Source of the DNA: Rosistilla carotiformis
GTDB taxonomy: Bacteria > Planctomycetota > Planctomycetia > Pirellulales > Pirellulaceae
Direction of reading: 5' to 3'
NCBI RefSeq assembly: GCF_007753095.1
Contig: NZ_CP036348.1
Coordinates: 3,844,001-3,908,000 of the forward strand
DNA: 64,000 bases
The notes below the pieces were generated by a model. That model did not search any database. It was not told the origin of the DNA and saw only the letters and a program-made list of their open reading frames with translations. Of this stretch, positions 18,201 to 26,619 are shown in pieces; position 1 is the first letter of the stretch, and each line of letters starts with the position of its first letter. The position numbers were made by a program, and so were the translations under genes.

Positions 18201-19439
18201 GATCCCACGTGGCGACGGATGGCGATCTGGCGGTGGTGCGACGCGATTCGCTGCGACCGCCATTTGACACCTCACGAAGCGCGGATGCAGGCGCTCCCCG
18301 AACTTCGGTCGTTGCTTGACGAAATCGCCGGACTTTCCAAGCCGGACGAGATCGAACGGACGGCGATGCTGGGCGATCTCGTTTGGATGTTGATCTTGGA
18401 GAAGCGATACGATGAAGCGTTGCAAGCGATTTCTCCGTGGCTGCACGACGACATCGACCAAATTGCGACGGTCCATCTTCCGCTGCTGATCGATCGGGCG
18501 AGGCTCGCCTACGCCCAAGGGGACGCGACGGCTGCGCGGCGCGACCTCGAAGCGTTTCTCGCCCGCGTCGATCCGAAGCGTCCGATCGAAGGGATTCATT
18601 ATTCGCATTTCAGCGAAGCGTGTGGCATCTTGGGAATCATCCTGGAAGAACAGGGGGATCCCGATGGCGCCTACAAGCTGTGGCTCGACGGGCGGATCCG
18701 GAATTGGTACAAGGGCTGGCCGACACCGCAAGAACTTTCCAGCATCTCCGGCGTCCCCATGGTTCTTGAAGCATTTAGTGCCGACACGATCTTGTTGTGT
18801 TGGTCCGACGGCTACCGCCCGGGCGAAATGCGGAGTGTGATGGAGGCCGTCTTGGGCGGGTCGGGGGTTGATGACCGTGTCCTTCTAAACATCATCCTGC
18901 GGAGCGAAAAGATTCCGCCGGAGTGGATCGAGAAGATCTCATCGCATGTGTTCAGCGGTCCCCGCGGTCGACAGATCGGACGAGGGAAATTGTTGCGGCA
19001 AGATTCGATGCGCGACGTCTTCCTGCTGCCGCTGTACATGATCCTGTACCAGGGGATTTTGCAGATCGCCTACGAAGGGGACGAAACGCTGGAGAAGTAT
19101 CCCGAAACCGATGACGTTTTGTACCGGCAATGCATCTCGCTGATCGAGCATTTCCAAAACGGCGAGTTCTATCAACGCGAGATGCAGTTTATCGTAGGCG
19201 CTTGGTCGGGCGTCGATTGGAATGCGAAGACGTTCGAAGAACTTGCCCAACGTTTGAACGACCAACAACTGAGCTCCGGATTGGCGTTGGTCTTCGCAAT
19301 CCAGATGATCAAATACCATGACAAACTGGAATTGGGACGCGGCATCCTGCAACGCTACGTCTTTGACCATGCCGACGAAGTCCCCGGTTTGTACCTTCAG
19401 ATGGCCCGCGACATCCTGCAACGCAAACCGGTTCCGTAG
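15219..19439 (+). CDS. Large transmembrane Ser/Thr protein kinase
   Basis: Product of 1,406 residues. An N-terminal region of about 145 residues, rich in Asp/Ser, precedes a protein kinase domain (about 148-450): a glycine loop 'HAEGGLGMVSLA', Lys182 in 'VAIKEIKE', HRDLKPANIM with His283 and Asp285, and DWG (Asp303) in place of DFG. 'GTPYYMSPEQASGDP' is the activation and P+1 segment. A transmembrane helix lies at about 470-495 (WSAALIASTFVIAIATSLAS). Beyond it are a coiled coil and about 900 residues with a beta-rich portion and helical repeats resembling TPRs. All key catalytic residues are present. The outer region is probably the sensor or scaffold. ATG 15219 is preferred to TTG 15210. 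It precedes three genes for exported proteins. Confidence 0.92.
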   Translation: MSHPIDLDRIVLALQQLGAETDAHYDYLRDSVAAGESIDAILARLESDGVIDAPRASVVRELVETLPESASQQEFQERLDVALQTLPPTASHSDSDPDDTVDDSQQDSVKLESQGQESFSTVLPSDEHDPYQTLPSADLKPIRDVASHGQDRFRKIRKHAEGGLGMVSLAQDLDFGRDVAIKEIKERFADILDSQSRFIYEAEVTGRLEHPGVVPVYALGRYDDGRPYYAMRFITGKSLADEIATLHAPENAAHFSGRLRSLLNRFQSVCNTIEYAHSRGVLHRDLKPANIMLGEYGENLVVDWGLAKASDHVGDAVKEGQPTPLSGSGAAQTQHGAVIGTPYYMSPEQASGDPQQMGPQADVYSLGATLYHLMTGAAPFANQGLGSIKELLDQVRSGKVPSPRSIRGDLPKSLSAICLAAMDPDREKRYKSARELADDVDRYLADERVSVVRESLMGRVGRWARKNRSWSAALIASTFVIAIATSLASVITLNALEETKTAQRAVERANVELQSQLALSQAEQDFDQQIVAEEKRQSQPTLPLAEMRLEPELAQALNHTLVEIETLRERVGESPEDAVRRMRLLNVWTNPLNMLLNQRVITLSIEQQIHSQQQRIGKEYPWPEAPDVVDTLADIQQRLTTRLHQWRPLVAQEYPADVFSSEGDQWVRGPVEFSDEWLVPLQASPKGNVSVSIEFGEASLQTPMIGLVLNDHADSSYQFVVADQNYDPSYLPDDLISLAESNQSDRVRMYIIRKDPLRGDSILRQKPISLGTNLRLRARRQAVTHLTFSVGDRDVMEFQDPFPLNPAQAGQLGVICPSAAIVGKPVLEYQVADATSLVTDREIQLGDEAFAADDLSSARTHYAKRPQDVEALFKLALTYEYDAPETYFQQLEAIIENHSPSGSDDANASRWYLYAAVRLLAVYADTPVLRVRMSYLHDKLQTLYSMEDVQRLIPVSDKLQFSKMLVKSGQRSRLAFLTEGDAEALRSTIDLFSEDPTWRRMAIWRWCDAIRCDRHLTPHEARMQALPELRSLLDEIAGLSKPDEIERTAMLGDLVWMLILEKRYDEALQAISPWLHDDIDQIATVHLPLLIDRARLAYAQGDATAARRDLEAFLARVDPKRPIEGIHYSHFSEACGILGIILEEQGDPDGAYKLWLDGRIRNWYKGWPTPQELSSISGVPMVLEAFSADTILLCWSDGYRPGEMRSVMEAVLGGSGVDDRVLLNIILRSEKIPPEWIEKISSHVFSGPRGRQIGRGKLLRQDSMRDVFLLPLYMILYQGILQIAYEGDETLEKYPETDDVLYRQCISLIEHFQNGEFYQREMQFIVGAWSGVDWNAKTFEELAQRLNDQQLSSGLALVFAIQMIKYHDKLELGRGILQRYVFDHADEVPGLYLQMARDILQRKPVP

Positions 19440-19566
19440 CCGAATCCGACTGGTTTGTGCCACGACGGCAACTAAAGTAGTGGATGCGTCGCCCGCTCGA
19501 TGAACGATCGGTCGTGTGATCCCTGCTGATGACCCTTGATCTAAACCACCCCAAAGTGCTGATCCG

Positions 19567-21312
19567 ATGATGCGATTCGTTCAACAATGGCTGCTCCTAC
19601 TGCTGGTCGCTAATGTCGCCGTTGGCGATCCGGCAGCCAAGTTTCCCGACGACACGCGGCTGTTCGTTGCCATTACCAACTTTAAGAGCTTTCAAGAAAA
19701 GATCGCCGCCACCAGTATTGGCAGGTTGTGGGATAGCCCCGCGATGGCGAACTTTCGCACCGAGTTCTCCGACAGCGAACAAGATTTTGCGGCCCGGCTG
19801 CGGCGTGCTTACGGTTTTGACGACAAACAGTTGGCGAAGTATGCGACCGGCAGGCTCTCCATCGCAGCGATCGAATCGGCCGCCGACGAACTGTCGATGA
19901 ATTTCTTGGTCGAGATGTCACCCGACAGCGCGCAACAGTTGACCGAGCAAGCGGGCAAGCAATTGGTCGCCGATGGCGCGCGAGCCAGCGACGCAAGCTT
20001 TCCGATCGCTGCCAAAATCTATGACCTTGCCGATGGGCAACAAGTGCTTTACGCGACGACCGATGACGGTCTATTCATCAGCGGCGACTTGGCGATCGCC
20101 ACGCGTATCGTGAAGGGCTGGTCCGATCCGGAAAATTGGAAGAGCCTGCAATCGGTTGCCGCCTACCAAAGGATCGCCGCCGCACCGCCCCGCGATGGCA
20201 TCGCCGAATTCCACTGGTATGCCGATCTGATCCGGTTGGCCGTCGTGATGAACAAGAAGGAAGGGACCGTGTCGAGCGCCCATCCCGACCGCCCTCCCTT
20301 TCCGATGCGGCATGGATTTGCAGGAATTCAAGGAATGGGCGGCTTCGGTTGGATCAAAGCCGACGGGTTTGACTACCTGAACGATGTGCAAATCGATGCT
20401 CCGCCGCCTCGCGAAATGGCATTGAAGTCGCTCGACTTCGTCGCTGGCGACTTAACGCCTCCGCCGTTTGTTCTCGACACCACCAGCAATGCGATGGTCA
20501 ACCGTTGGAACCTGCGTTCGATGTTGGCCAATATCGGTGACGTTTACGATGACATCACCGATGCACCCGGCGCGTGGCAGGCAACGTTGGAAGATTGGAA
20601 AAACGACCTTGGATTCGATCTGATCGATGGATTGCTGCCGATGTTGGAACCCGAAATCGTCACGCACAGCGATTACTTGGTGGACCAAAAACGGGAACGG
20701 ACATTGATCGCGATTCCGATCAAAAATCCCCAAGTCCAAGAACGCCGCGTGGCGTCGTTGATTTATCGCTTCTTGCGTAACGACAACAAAGCGGTTCGAT
20801 CGCGGTTGCCACGACAAAAGTTCGACCTCTGGGAAATCGCCTTGCAAGACAAACAGGGCAACTCCACCTTCACCCGCGCGGGCATTATGGTTGCCGACGG
20901 CCGGTTGTGGATTTCGACACACGCTTCGATGGTTCAGGACACCGTACTGGGTACGCAAGGCAAACCGTTGAGTGAAAGTGACGAGTTCGCGTCGATGACC
21001 CAACGGCTGCAACCGTGGACGACCGACCGCTCGTTTATGCGTGGTTTCGTTCGCGGCGATCGCGATATCCGTCATACCTACGAGGTGCTCCGCAGCGAAG
21101 GCCTCGAAGGACTCAAACGGGCCGAAAGCATGTATGGCAACATGCTGTTGATGCTGCTGAAGTCCGACAAAGATCGCCCCCAGCCGGACACCGATTTTGC
21201 AAAGCTGCCCCCCTTTGCTGAGGTTCAATCGTACTTCGGAATGATCGGTAGCATTGGCAACCTAACCGATTCGGGATGGTCGTTCGTGATCGGTGCCTAC
21301 GACCGCGATTGA
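19567..21312 (+). CDS. Exported protein of unknown function (581 aa)
   Basis: A clear signal peptide (MMRFVQQWLLLLLVANVAVG) precedes a soluble protein of about 560 residues. The opening 'DPAAKFPDDTRLFVAITNFKSFQEKIAATSIGRLWDSPAM' and later 'LFISGDLAIATRIVKGW' resemble planctomycete proteins of the DUF3352 kind, whose role is unknown; this is a weak resemblance. No catalytic motif or membrane segment is seen after the signal. Two adjacent ATGs at 19567 and 19570 are possible starts. The gene lies 127 bp after the kinase gene and 103 bp before another exported protein gene on the same strand, so joint transcription is likely. Confidence 0.85.
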   Translation: MMRFVQQWLLLLLVANVAVGDPAAKFPDDTRLFVAITNFKSFQEKIAATSIGRLWDSPAMANFRTEFSDSEQDFAARLRRAYGFDDKQLAKYATGRLSIAAIESAADELSMNFLVEMSPDSAQQLTEQAGKQLVADGARASDASFPIAAKIYDLADGQQVLYATTDDGLFISGDLAIATRIVKGWSDPENWKSLQSVAAYQRIAAAPPRDGIAEFHWYADLIRLAVVMNKKEGTVSSAHPDRPPFPMRHGFAGIQGMGGFGWIKADGFDYLNDVQIDAPPPREMALKSLDFVAGDLTPPPFVLDTTSNAMVNRWNLRSMLANIGDVYDDITDAPGAWQATLEDWKNDLGFDLIDGLLPMLEPEIVTHSDYLVDQKRERTLIAIPIKNPQVQERRVASLIYRFLRNDNKAVRSRLPRQKFDLWEIALQDKQGNSTFTRAGIMVADGRLWISTHASMVQDTVLGTQGKPLSESDEFASMTQRLQPWTTDRSFMRGFVRGDRDIRHTYEVLRSEGLEGLKRAESMYGNMLLMLLKSDKDRPQPDTDFAKLPPFAEVQSYFGMIGSIGNLTDSGWSFVIGAYDRD

Positions 21313-21415
21313 TTCGTGCCGCCGCATGGAACGCCCGTGCCTGCAAGCGATGCATCCGTCGCTTGCCATCGCTGACTTGATTTCACAACTTGATTTTCCA
21401 ACTTGAACCTGCACC

Positions 21416-23323
21416 ATGATGAAACTTCGCTGCGCCCTGCCGTTGATCGGCTTGTGTTGGATGCTGTCGCAATCCGTCACCGCGGACGACTTGCCCGATC
21501 GAATCCGAAATGCTGCGTTCCAACCGATCGACGACGCCACGTTGCAGCAACGGCGGTTGGCCGCCGCCGATGCGTTGCGCGTCGCCGAATCGATGTTGCA
21601 GTACGCAGGCAGCGGTCCCGCATGGCAAGACTACTTGTTGTTTGATCCGTTGCGTGACGCCTTGATCAACAACCAAATTGACGACGACGCAATCGCCGCC
21701 GTCACGGCAACGATGTATCGATTGGCAGGCCTGCACGATGGAATCGAACGCCCCGCCCTGACACGGTTGCGATCGAACCTTGTCGACCTGCGCCGTGGTT
21801 TGGTGTTGGCTCGCCGACAAGCCGATGCCGCGGAAAAGCTGGCTCAATTCCAGCTGGATCTGGAACAATTCCCCGACGATCCCGAACTGCTCGCCGAGCG
21901 TCCGATGTCGCTGGAGCAGGCGTTTGCAGATCGCCAGGCGGAGCTTGCCGAACTTGTCACCCAGCTGCATGCAGCAACCACCGCGGCCCCATACCGACGG
22001 TTAGCGGAACTGACCGCGTGGTTCCAATCACACGAACAATTGCCGGGCGAATTGCGTCGCATCGCCGATCGGTTTGGCCGCGCCAACACGCATGTCGACA
22101 TTGCAGCCCCGGCGTTAGCGACGATCACGGCGCGCCAAGTGACCGAAATCGAACCGATTCGAGAAAACAAAGACAAGGTCCAAGTCACCGGCCAAGCGGT
22201 CCTGACCGGCGTGGCGACGATGCACCCGGTCAGCGGACACGCACCGGGACAGTGTGAAGTCCGGTTTCAAGGGAACATTCAATCGACGATGAACGGCCGG
22301 CAAGGACCGGTCTCGTTTACGCTGCGTGGTGACACGGTACTGACGGCGCAGAAGACGGTGATATTTGCGGAACACCAGTTCGTCACACTCAAGGGAACCG
22401 CCCAGGCGAATTCCGACCTCCGCACCGAGCAGGTTTGCAGCAAGTTCCGCGGCGGGATCGGCAAATTGGTGCGGCGAATCGCGGGGAATGAAATCGCCAA
22501 AGAACAACCGCAAGCCCGGCACGATCTATCCCGCCGGTCGAGTGATTCGTTTTTGAAACGTTTCGATGAAGATATCGTTCAAGAGATCGCCGAAGCGCGC
22601 AGCGACTTTGAACTGGAGGTCCAACGATCTCTGCTGCGGTTGAACGTGCAGCCTAAAACGATCGACTTTCTCACCGACCCCAGCAAACTGACGCTAGCGT
22701 TGCGGTTCGATTCAGGACTTTCCCAGCCCGCCTACGCCGCGGTGCCGCAAACGGCGACGGGGGACATCGTGGTGACGCTGCACGAATCGACCGTCGGCAG
22801 CGTCTGCCAACGGATCTACGCAGGGCGGAAGATCGATAACATCCGCCGCGAGCTGAAGGTCTTGGGCATCAAGCTGTCAGAGGAGGAGGAGAAACAGATC
22901 CCCGAAGGAATGGGTATCCATTTTGCCGAAGATCGTCCGATTGAAGTCGAATTTGAAGGCAACAAGATTTCGATGATCCTGCGTGGCCAGACCTGGTTCT
23001 TGGACAAAACCCCTCTGGTCGCGATGAACGTTCGTTTTGGATACACGCTGGAACCGCGCGACGGAATGTTTGTCGCCGTGCGTGGCGAAGATGTTCAAGT
23101 CACAGCCCCCGAGGGGATGCGTGGCGGCCGATTCATTCAACAAATGAACGTACTGAAGCGACGCCTGCTGCAGGAACTGCCTCAGGAATTTAAGTTCGAA
23201 CCGATTCCGGTCAGCAAGCTCCCCGATCCGGTCAACCGACTGGGGACTTTGAACGTTGTCAAAGTTCAAACTGCGGGCGGCTGGCTGAATGCTGGCTTGC
23301 AAGGGGATCGAAGCCGCCCCTAA
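21416..23323 (+). CDS. Exported protein of unknown function (635 aa)
   Basis: A signal peptide (MMKLRCALPLIGLCWMLSQSVTA) is followed by a helical first third rich in Leu/Ala/Gln/Arg and a more beta-rich second half. In the middle, 'VTGQAVLTGVATMHPVSGHA' and 'GPVSFTLRGDTVLTAQKTV' suggest repeated strands of a secreted sandwich domain; a basic stretch follows (KFRGGIGKLVRRIAGNEIAKEQPQARHD). No known active site is visible. It sits between two other exported proteins and downstream of the large kinase, so a shared role at the cell envelope is a reasonable guess, not a demonstrated one. Confidence 0.85.
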   Translation: MMKLRCALPLIGLCWMLSQSVTADDLPDRIRNAAFQPIDDATLQQRRLAAADALRVAESMLQYAGSGPAWQDYLLFDPLRDALINNQIDDDAIAAVTATMYRLAGLHDGIERPALTRLRSNLVDLRRGLVLARRQADAAEKLAQFQLDLEQFPDDPELLAERPMSLEQAFADRQAELAELVTQLHAATTAAPYRRLAELTAWFQSHEQLPGELRRIADRFGRANTHVDIAAPALATITARQVTEIEPIRENKDKVQVTGQAVLTGVATMHPVSGHAPGQCEVRFQGNIQSTMNGRQGPVSFTLRGDTVLTAQKTVIFAEHQFVTLKGTAQANSDLRTEQVCSKFRGGIGKLVRRIAGNEIAKEQPQARHDLSRRSSDSFLKRFDEDIVQEIAEARSDFELEVQRSLLRLNVQPKTIDFLTDPSKLTLALRFDSGLSQPAYAAVPQTATGDIVVTLHESTVGSVCQRIYAGRKIDNIRRELKVLGIKLSEEEEKQIPEGMGIHFAEDRPIEVEFEGNKISMILRGQTWFLDKTPLVAMNVRFGYTLEPRDGMFVAVRGEDVQVTAPEGMRGGRFIQQMNVLKRRLLQELPQEFKFEPIPVSKLPDPVNRLGTLNVVKVQTAGGWLNAGLQGDRSRP

Positions 23324-23553
23324 CGAAGCCGCCAGCAAGAACAATTGCCAGCAATTTTACAGTTACTGGCAAATCGATCTTTTTCCGTGCGGCAAAGTCA
23401 ATTAACCTGCGGCAGCTCCAGAAACATGGACTGGAGCCGACGCGTTGGTTCGTCCATCCAGGACGGTGGCATCGCGTTGGACCTGTAGAAACCTCCCCCT
23501 CCCTTTCGACGGTGGTTGACATCCGCCCTCACCAACTTGCAAGGATGCATCCG

Positions 23554-24078
23554 ATGGACATCGCAAAGCGTGCGCTGCACTTTTTGTTGATTGGAACCGT
23601 TGTTTCGTGGCACATGCCGATCGCCCAATTGGCCGCTCAAGAAGCGCCGCATGCGATCGCCGCAGCTCCCGAAATCCACCCCATTGCTGTTGTTCTCGTT
23701 GGCGATCGAATGCTGCAAGGCACATCGATCACCCGCGACGGCAAACCCGCGTCGGGACAAACCGTGGTTCTCGGCCAAAAAGGCAAGGTCGTATCCAAGA
23801 CGACGGCCGACGCCCAAGGACGGTTCCAGTTCACGATTCAAAAGCCAGGCGATTACCAAATCGCTAGCGCCGATGCCGCCGCTTTTGTAACGTGTTGTAC
23901 CGCCGCAACCGCCCCCAGCAACGCCGTCAAACAAATCTTGATCTCCCAAGACGCGATGATCGCCCGCGGGCAGCAACCGCTGTCGGTTCTTCTGCATCCG
24001 TTGTTAATCGCTTTGGTCATCGCCGCAGCGATCGTGATTCCAATAGCGGTCAGCAACAACAAAGACGACGCCAGCTAG
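23554..24078 (+). CDS. Small exported protein with carboxypeptidase-regulatory-like domain and C-terminal anchor
   Basis: Product of 174 residues. The start at 23554 is chosen because AAGG lies nine bases upstream and a signal peptide follows (DIAKRALHFLLIGTVVSW, cleavage near 'LAAQEA'); the alternative ATG at 23545 overlaps that ribosome site. The middle has the pattern of a carboxypeptidase-regulatory-like beta-sandwich ('ITRDGKPASGQTVVLG ... TTADAQGRFQFTIQKPGDYQIA'). The C-terminus is a transmembrane helix (LLIALVIAAAIVIPIAV) with a short charged tail. This suggests a periplasm-facing beta domain held in the membrane. Last gene of the group that begins with the kinase. Confidence 0.82.
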   Translation: MDIAKRALHFLLIGTVVSWHMPIAQLAAQEAPHAIAAAPEIHPIAVVLVGDRMLQGTSITRDGKPASGQTVVLGQKGKVVSKTTADAQGRFQFTIQKPGDYQIASADAAAFVTCCTAATAPSNAVKQILISQDAMIARGQQPLSVLLHPLLIALVIAAAIVIPIAVSNNKDDAS

Positions 24079-24098
24079 GCTTCAGATCGTCTGATTGC

Positions 24099-24126
24099 TT
24101 CGATCCGGGTAGCCTCCCGGATCGAA
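24099..24126 (+). terminator. Likely intrinsic terminator after the kinase gene group
   Basis: A perfect 11-bp stem (ttcgatccggg at 24099-24109 with 24116-24126) and 6-nt loop is followed by the T-rich sequence ttcttta. It lies 20 bp after the last stop codon of the group and before the convergent SelA-like gene. Confidence 0.7.
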
Positions 24127-24189
24127 TTCTTTATCTGCGAATTCGATCGCAATTGCATCCGCGAACAGCAATCCCAACGCGGCGACAGG

Positions 24190-25596
24190 TCAGATTGTCG
24201 CCGACGACGCCGGTTCTGGAGAAGGCGGATCGGCGGGCGGCGTTTCGCTGGTTCCGATGATAACTTTGGCAAGCGTTGCATCGAGCGCCGGAGCAACCCA
24301 ACGAAGATCGACCACCGTCGCATCGCCGAGCGTCTTGCAGAACAAGAGCGGCCGAGACGTTTCCAGACGCTGGGCGAACGCCTCCGATGATTCGGAAGCA
24401 TCCGAACCGCGTCGGATTTCTAATTCGACCGAGGGGAGTGCCCAACGTCCAGTCGGCCATAGTCGAGCGGACACTTGATCGCTGTTCACGGTCACGTGGT
24501 AACCAGCCAATTCCAACCGGTTTTTCAACCGGATCCCACGGTCGACGAGGTTGGCGTGCGTGGTTTCCAGCATCGCTAGAATCGATCCCTCCGGCACGGG
24601 CCCATCGACCCAAGTTTGCATCGCGAGGATCATCGTCGCCTGAGCTGTCAGATCGGCTTGCAACCAACACCAGTCACGGGTCTGAGCGATCTGTTGCAAG
24701 CGGCTGTTATCACCAAGGATCAATCCCAACGCAGGTCCGCCCAGCAAGCCGTCCCCGGCGGTAATCAGGACACCATCATGGCAGCGTTGTTTTAAGGTCG
24801 GTAACGCCGGCTGAACAAGGTTGTCCAACGGACGTGGGGCAACATAAGGCGCCACGTGCAATAAATGCCGGATATCGGGCATCGTTTGACCGGTACGTCC
24901 CGTTGCGGCGGCATCGCCAACCACCCCGTCGACGATGCGATCTGCGGTGACGAGGACCGACGAGGAAGCTTCGTCCCGAAGTTCGGCGAGGACGCTATCG
25001 ATCGACCACCCGTCGACCGAACCGACTTCGATCACCGTCCTTCCAGCCGACCGCAGCAGATCGGGCAAACTGATCCCTGAAGGCAGTTCAATCGCCTGAC
25101 ACCGCGGCACCAAGATCTTGACGGTCGGTTGCGCCGCCTTCGCCACCGCAACGATCGCCGCCTCCATGCTATCGGCCACCAGAATGTGCTGCCCCGAGAG
25201 CGACATCGCCACCGTCTGCAACGCCCGATGAACCGCTTTGCCGGCCAGTTGGTTTTGGTGGGTTGCGTGGAACATCAAAGGATGCTGGACCGCCGCCGAC
25301 GCCGGGACGCCACAACCGCCTAGCATCAAAGTTCCACTGGCATTGATCGAGACGGTGTTGATCGAATTTTCTGGATGGATGCGTTCGGCAAGCGACGCAG
25401 CATGTTGTTTTGCGATCTCGAGCAATCGTTCCACTTCCCGCGCTGCTGCGCCAGGCAAAATATTTAAAACGTCGCCGATCTTGGTTCGCAGCTCATTGGC
25501 AAGTTCGGGTTTACGAATCGTTGCCGCAGCTTGCGAAAGCCGTTCTTCCAGGAACTCGCTAGCCCATTCGGAGAGGTTTTGTTTGGGTAGATTCAT
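24190..25596 (-). CDS. SelA-like PLP-fold protein lacking the PLP lysine
   Basis: The product has 468 residues and follows the block order of L-seryl-tRNA(Sec) selenium transferase (SelA): helical N-terminus, 'NTVSINASGTLML', 'AMEAA' region, 'PRCQAIELPSGISLPDLL', 'VIEVGSVDGWSI', and 'DGVLITAGDGLLGGPALGLILG'. The last block matches SelA 'SGDKLLGGPQAG', where the Lys binds PLP; here residue 283 is Gly (codon GGC). Without that lysine ordinary PLP catalysis is not expected. The protein may bind PLP non-covalently, bind tRNA or another ligand, or be structural. The C-terminal 20 residues are Pro/Ser-rich. The start at 25596 has GGA just upstream. It is divergent from trpC. No other selenium gene is present in the window. 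Confidence 0.75.
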   Translation of the reverse strand: MNLPKQNLSEWASEFLEERLSQAAATIRKPELANELRTKIGDVLNILPGAAAREVERLLEIAKQHAASLAERIHPENSINTVSINASGTLMLGGCGVPASAAVQHPLMFHATHQNQLAGKAVHRALQTVAMSLSGQHILVADSMEAAIVAVAKAAQPTVKILVPRCQAIELPSGISLPDLLRSAGRTVIEVGSVDGWSIDSVLAELRDEASSSVLVTADRIVDGVVGDAAATGRTGQTMPDIRHLLHVAPYVAPRPLDNLVQPALPTLKQRCHDGVLITAGDGLLGGPALGLILGDNSRLQQIAQTRDWCWLQADLTAQATMILAMQTWVDGPVPEGSILAMLETTHANLVDRGIRLKNRLELAGYHVTVNSDQVSARLWPTGRWALPSVELEIRRGSDASESSEAFAQRLETSRPLLFCKTLGDATVVDLRWVAPALDATLAKVIIGTSETPPADPPSPEPASSATI

Positions 25597-25772
25597 TTTC
25601 CAGCTGCTTTGTTCGGCCTGTGGGGGATCACACAATCATTTTGCTTCTAACTGTAATTATCGTGGACGTTTGCGGAAATGAAAGACCGGCACGCTTGTTG
25701 TCTGGACCGGCTGATTTAGAATGCGGCTTTCCCGGCCCCTAATTTCACTTTGGACCTTGGACAATTGCCCGT

Positions 25773-26558
25773 ATGAGCACCATCCTGGACACGATCATCG
25801 CCAAGAAGCAACAAGAGGTGGCGGCGGCAAAGTTGGTTCAACCGATCGACAAACTGGAAGCGTTGGCTGCCGAAGCGGCGCCCCCGCGCGACTTTATCGC
25901 TGCCCTATCCGCTACGCCCGACGTGCGGTTGATCGCGGAAGTGAAGAAGGCGAGCCCATCGGCCGGGATCATTCGCGAGGACTTCGATCCGGTCGCGATC
26001 GCCAAGACCTACGCTCAATCCGGTGCCGCTTGCATCAGCGTCCTGACGGACGAAAATTTCTTTCAAGGATCTTTGGAATTCCTTCGACAGATCCGTGCTG
26101 TCGTCGAGATCCCGCTTCTGCGTAAAGATTTCATCATCGACCGCTACCAATTGCTCGAAGCGCGTGCGGCGGGTGCCGATTGCGTGTTGCTGATCGCCGA
26201 ATGCCTAAGCTCCGAACAATTACTCACGCTCCATCGCCAAGCGGGTGAACTGGGACTACAGACATTGATCGAATTCTACGACGCCGAAAATTTACCTGCC
26301 GTGCTGGCGACCGATGGTCGATTGGTCGGAGTCAACAACCGCGACCTTCGCACCTTCCATACCGATCTCCAGCACACCGTTCGGATGCGATCGCAAATTC
26401 CAACCGACCGCCTGCTGGTCGGTGAGAGTGGGATTCGCACCCACGACGATGTGAAGATGCTCGGGGCAGCGGGAGTCAAAGCGATCTTGGTCGGCGAATC
26501 GCTGATGCGGCAAGCGGATATCGGGCAAGCCGTTCATTCGTTGCTGGGGACCGCCTAG
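25773..26558 (+). CDS. trpC: Indole-3-glycerol phosphate synthase
   Basis: Closes the indole ring in tryptophan synthesis, converting 1-(2-carboxyphenylamino)-1-deoxyribulose 5-phosphate to indole-3-glycerol phosphate. The 261 residues are the usual length of the single-domain enzyme. Family blocks are 'LIAEVKKASPSAGIIRED' (residues 53-70), 'ISVLTDENFFQGS', 'PLLRKDFIIDRYQLLEARAAGADCVLLI' with catalytic Lys118, 'VGVNNRDLRTF', and 'LLVGESGIRTHDDV'. No other trp gene is adjacent, so the pathway genes are scattered. The start ATG gives the expected N-terminus (STILDTIIAKKQQEV). The gene is divergent from the SelA-like gene with 176 bp between them. Confidence 0.97.
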   Translation: MSTILDTIIAKKQQEVAAAKLVQPIDKLEALAAEAAPPRDFIAALSATPDVRLIAEVKKASPSAGIIREDFDPVAIAKTYAQSGAACISVLTDENFFQGSLEFLRQIRAVVEIPLLRKDFIIDRYQLLEARAAGADCVLLIAECLSSEQLLTLHRQAGELGLQTLIEFYDAENLPAVLATDGRLVGVNNRDLRTFHTDLQHTVRMRSQIPTDRLLVGESGIRTHDDVKMLGAAGVKAILVGESLMRQADIGQAVHSLLGTA

Positions 26559-26619
26559 CCCCACAACAAGACACACCAACGCCACTGCTTTTTAAGAATC
26601 TACTGCCACCGAGTCGACC

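Noticed and set aside
24190-25596. Calling the SelA-like gene selA
   Set aside because: The PLP lysine is glycine, and no other selenium gene is visible; the symbol would mislead.
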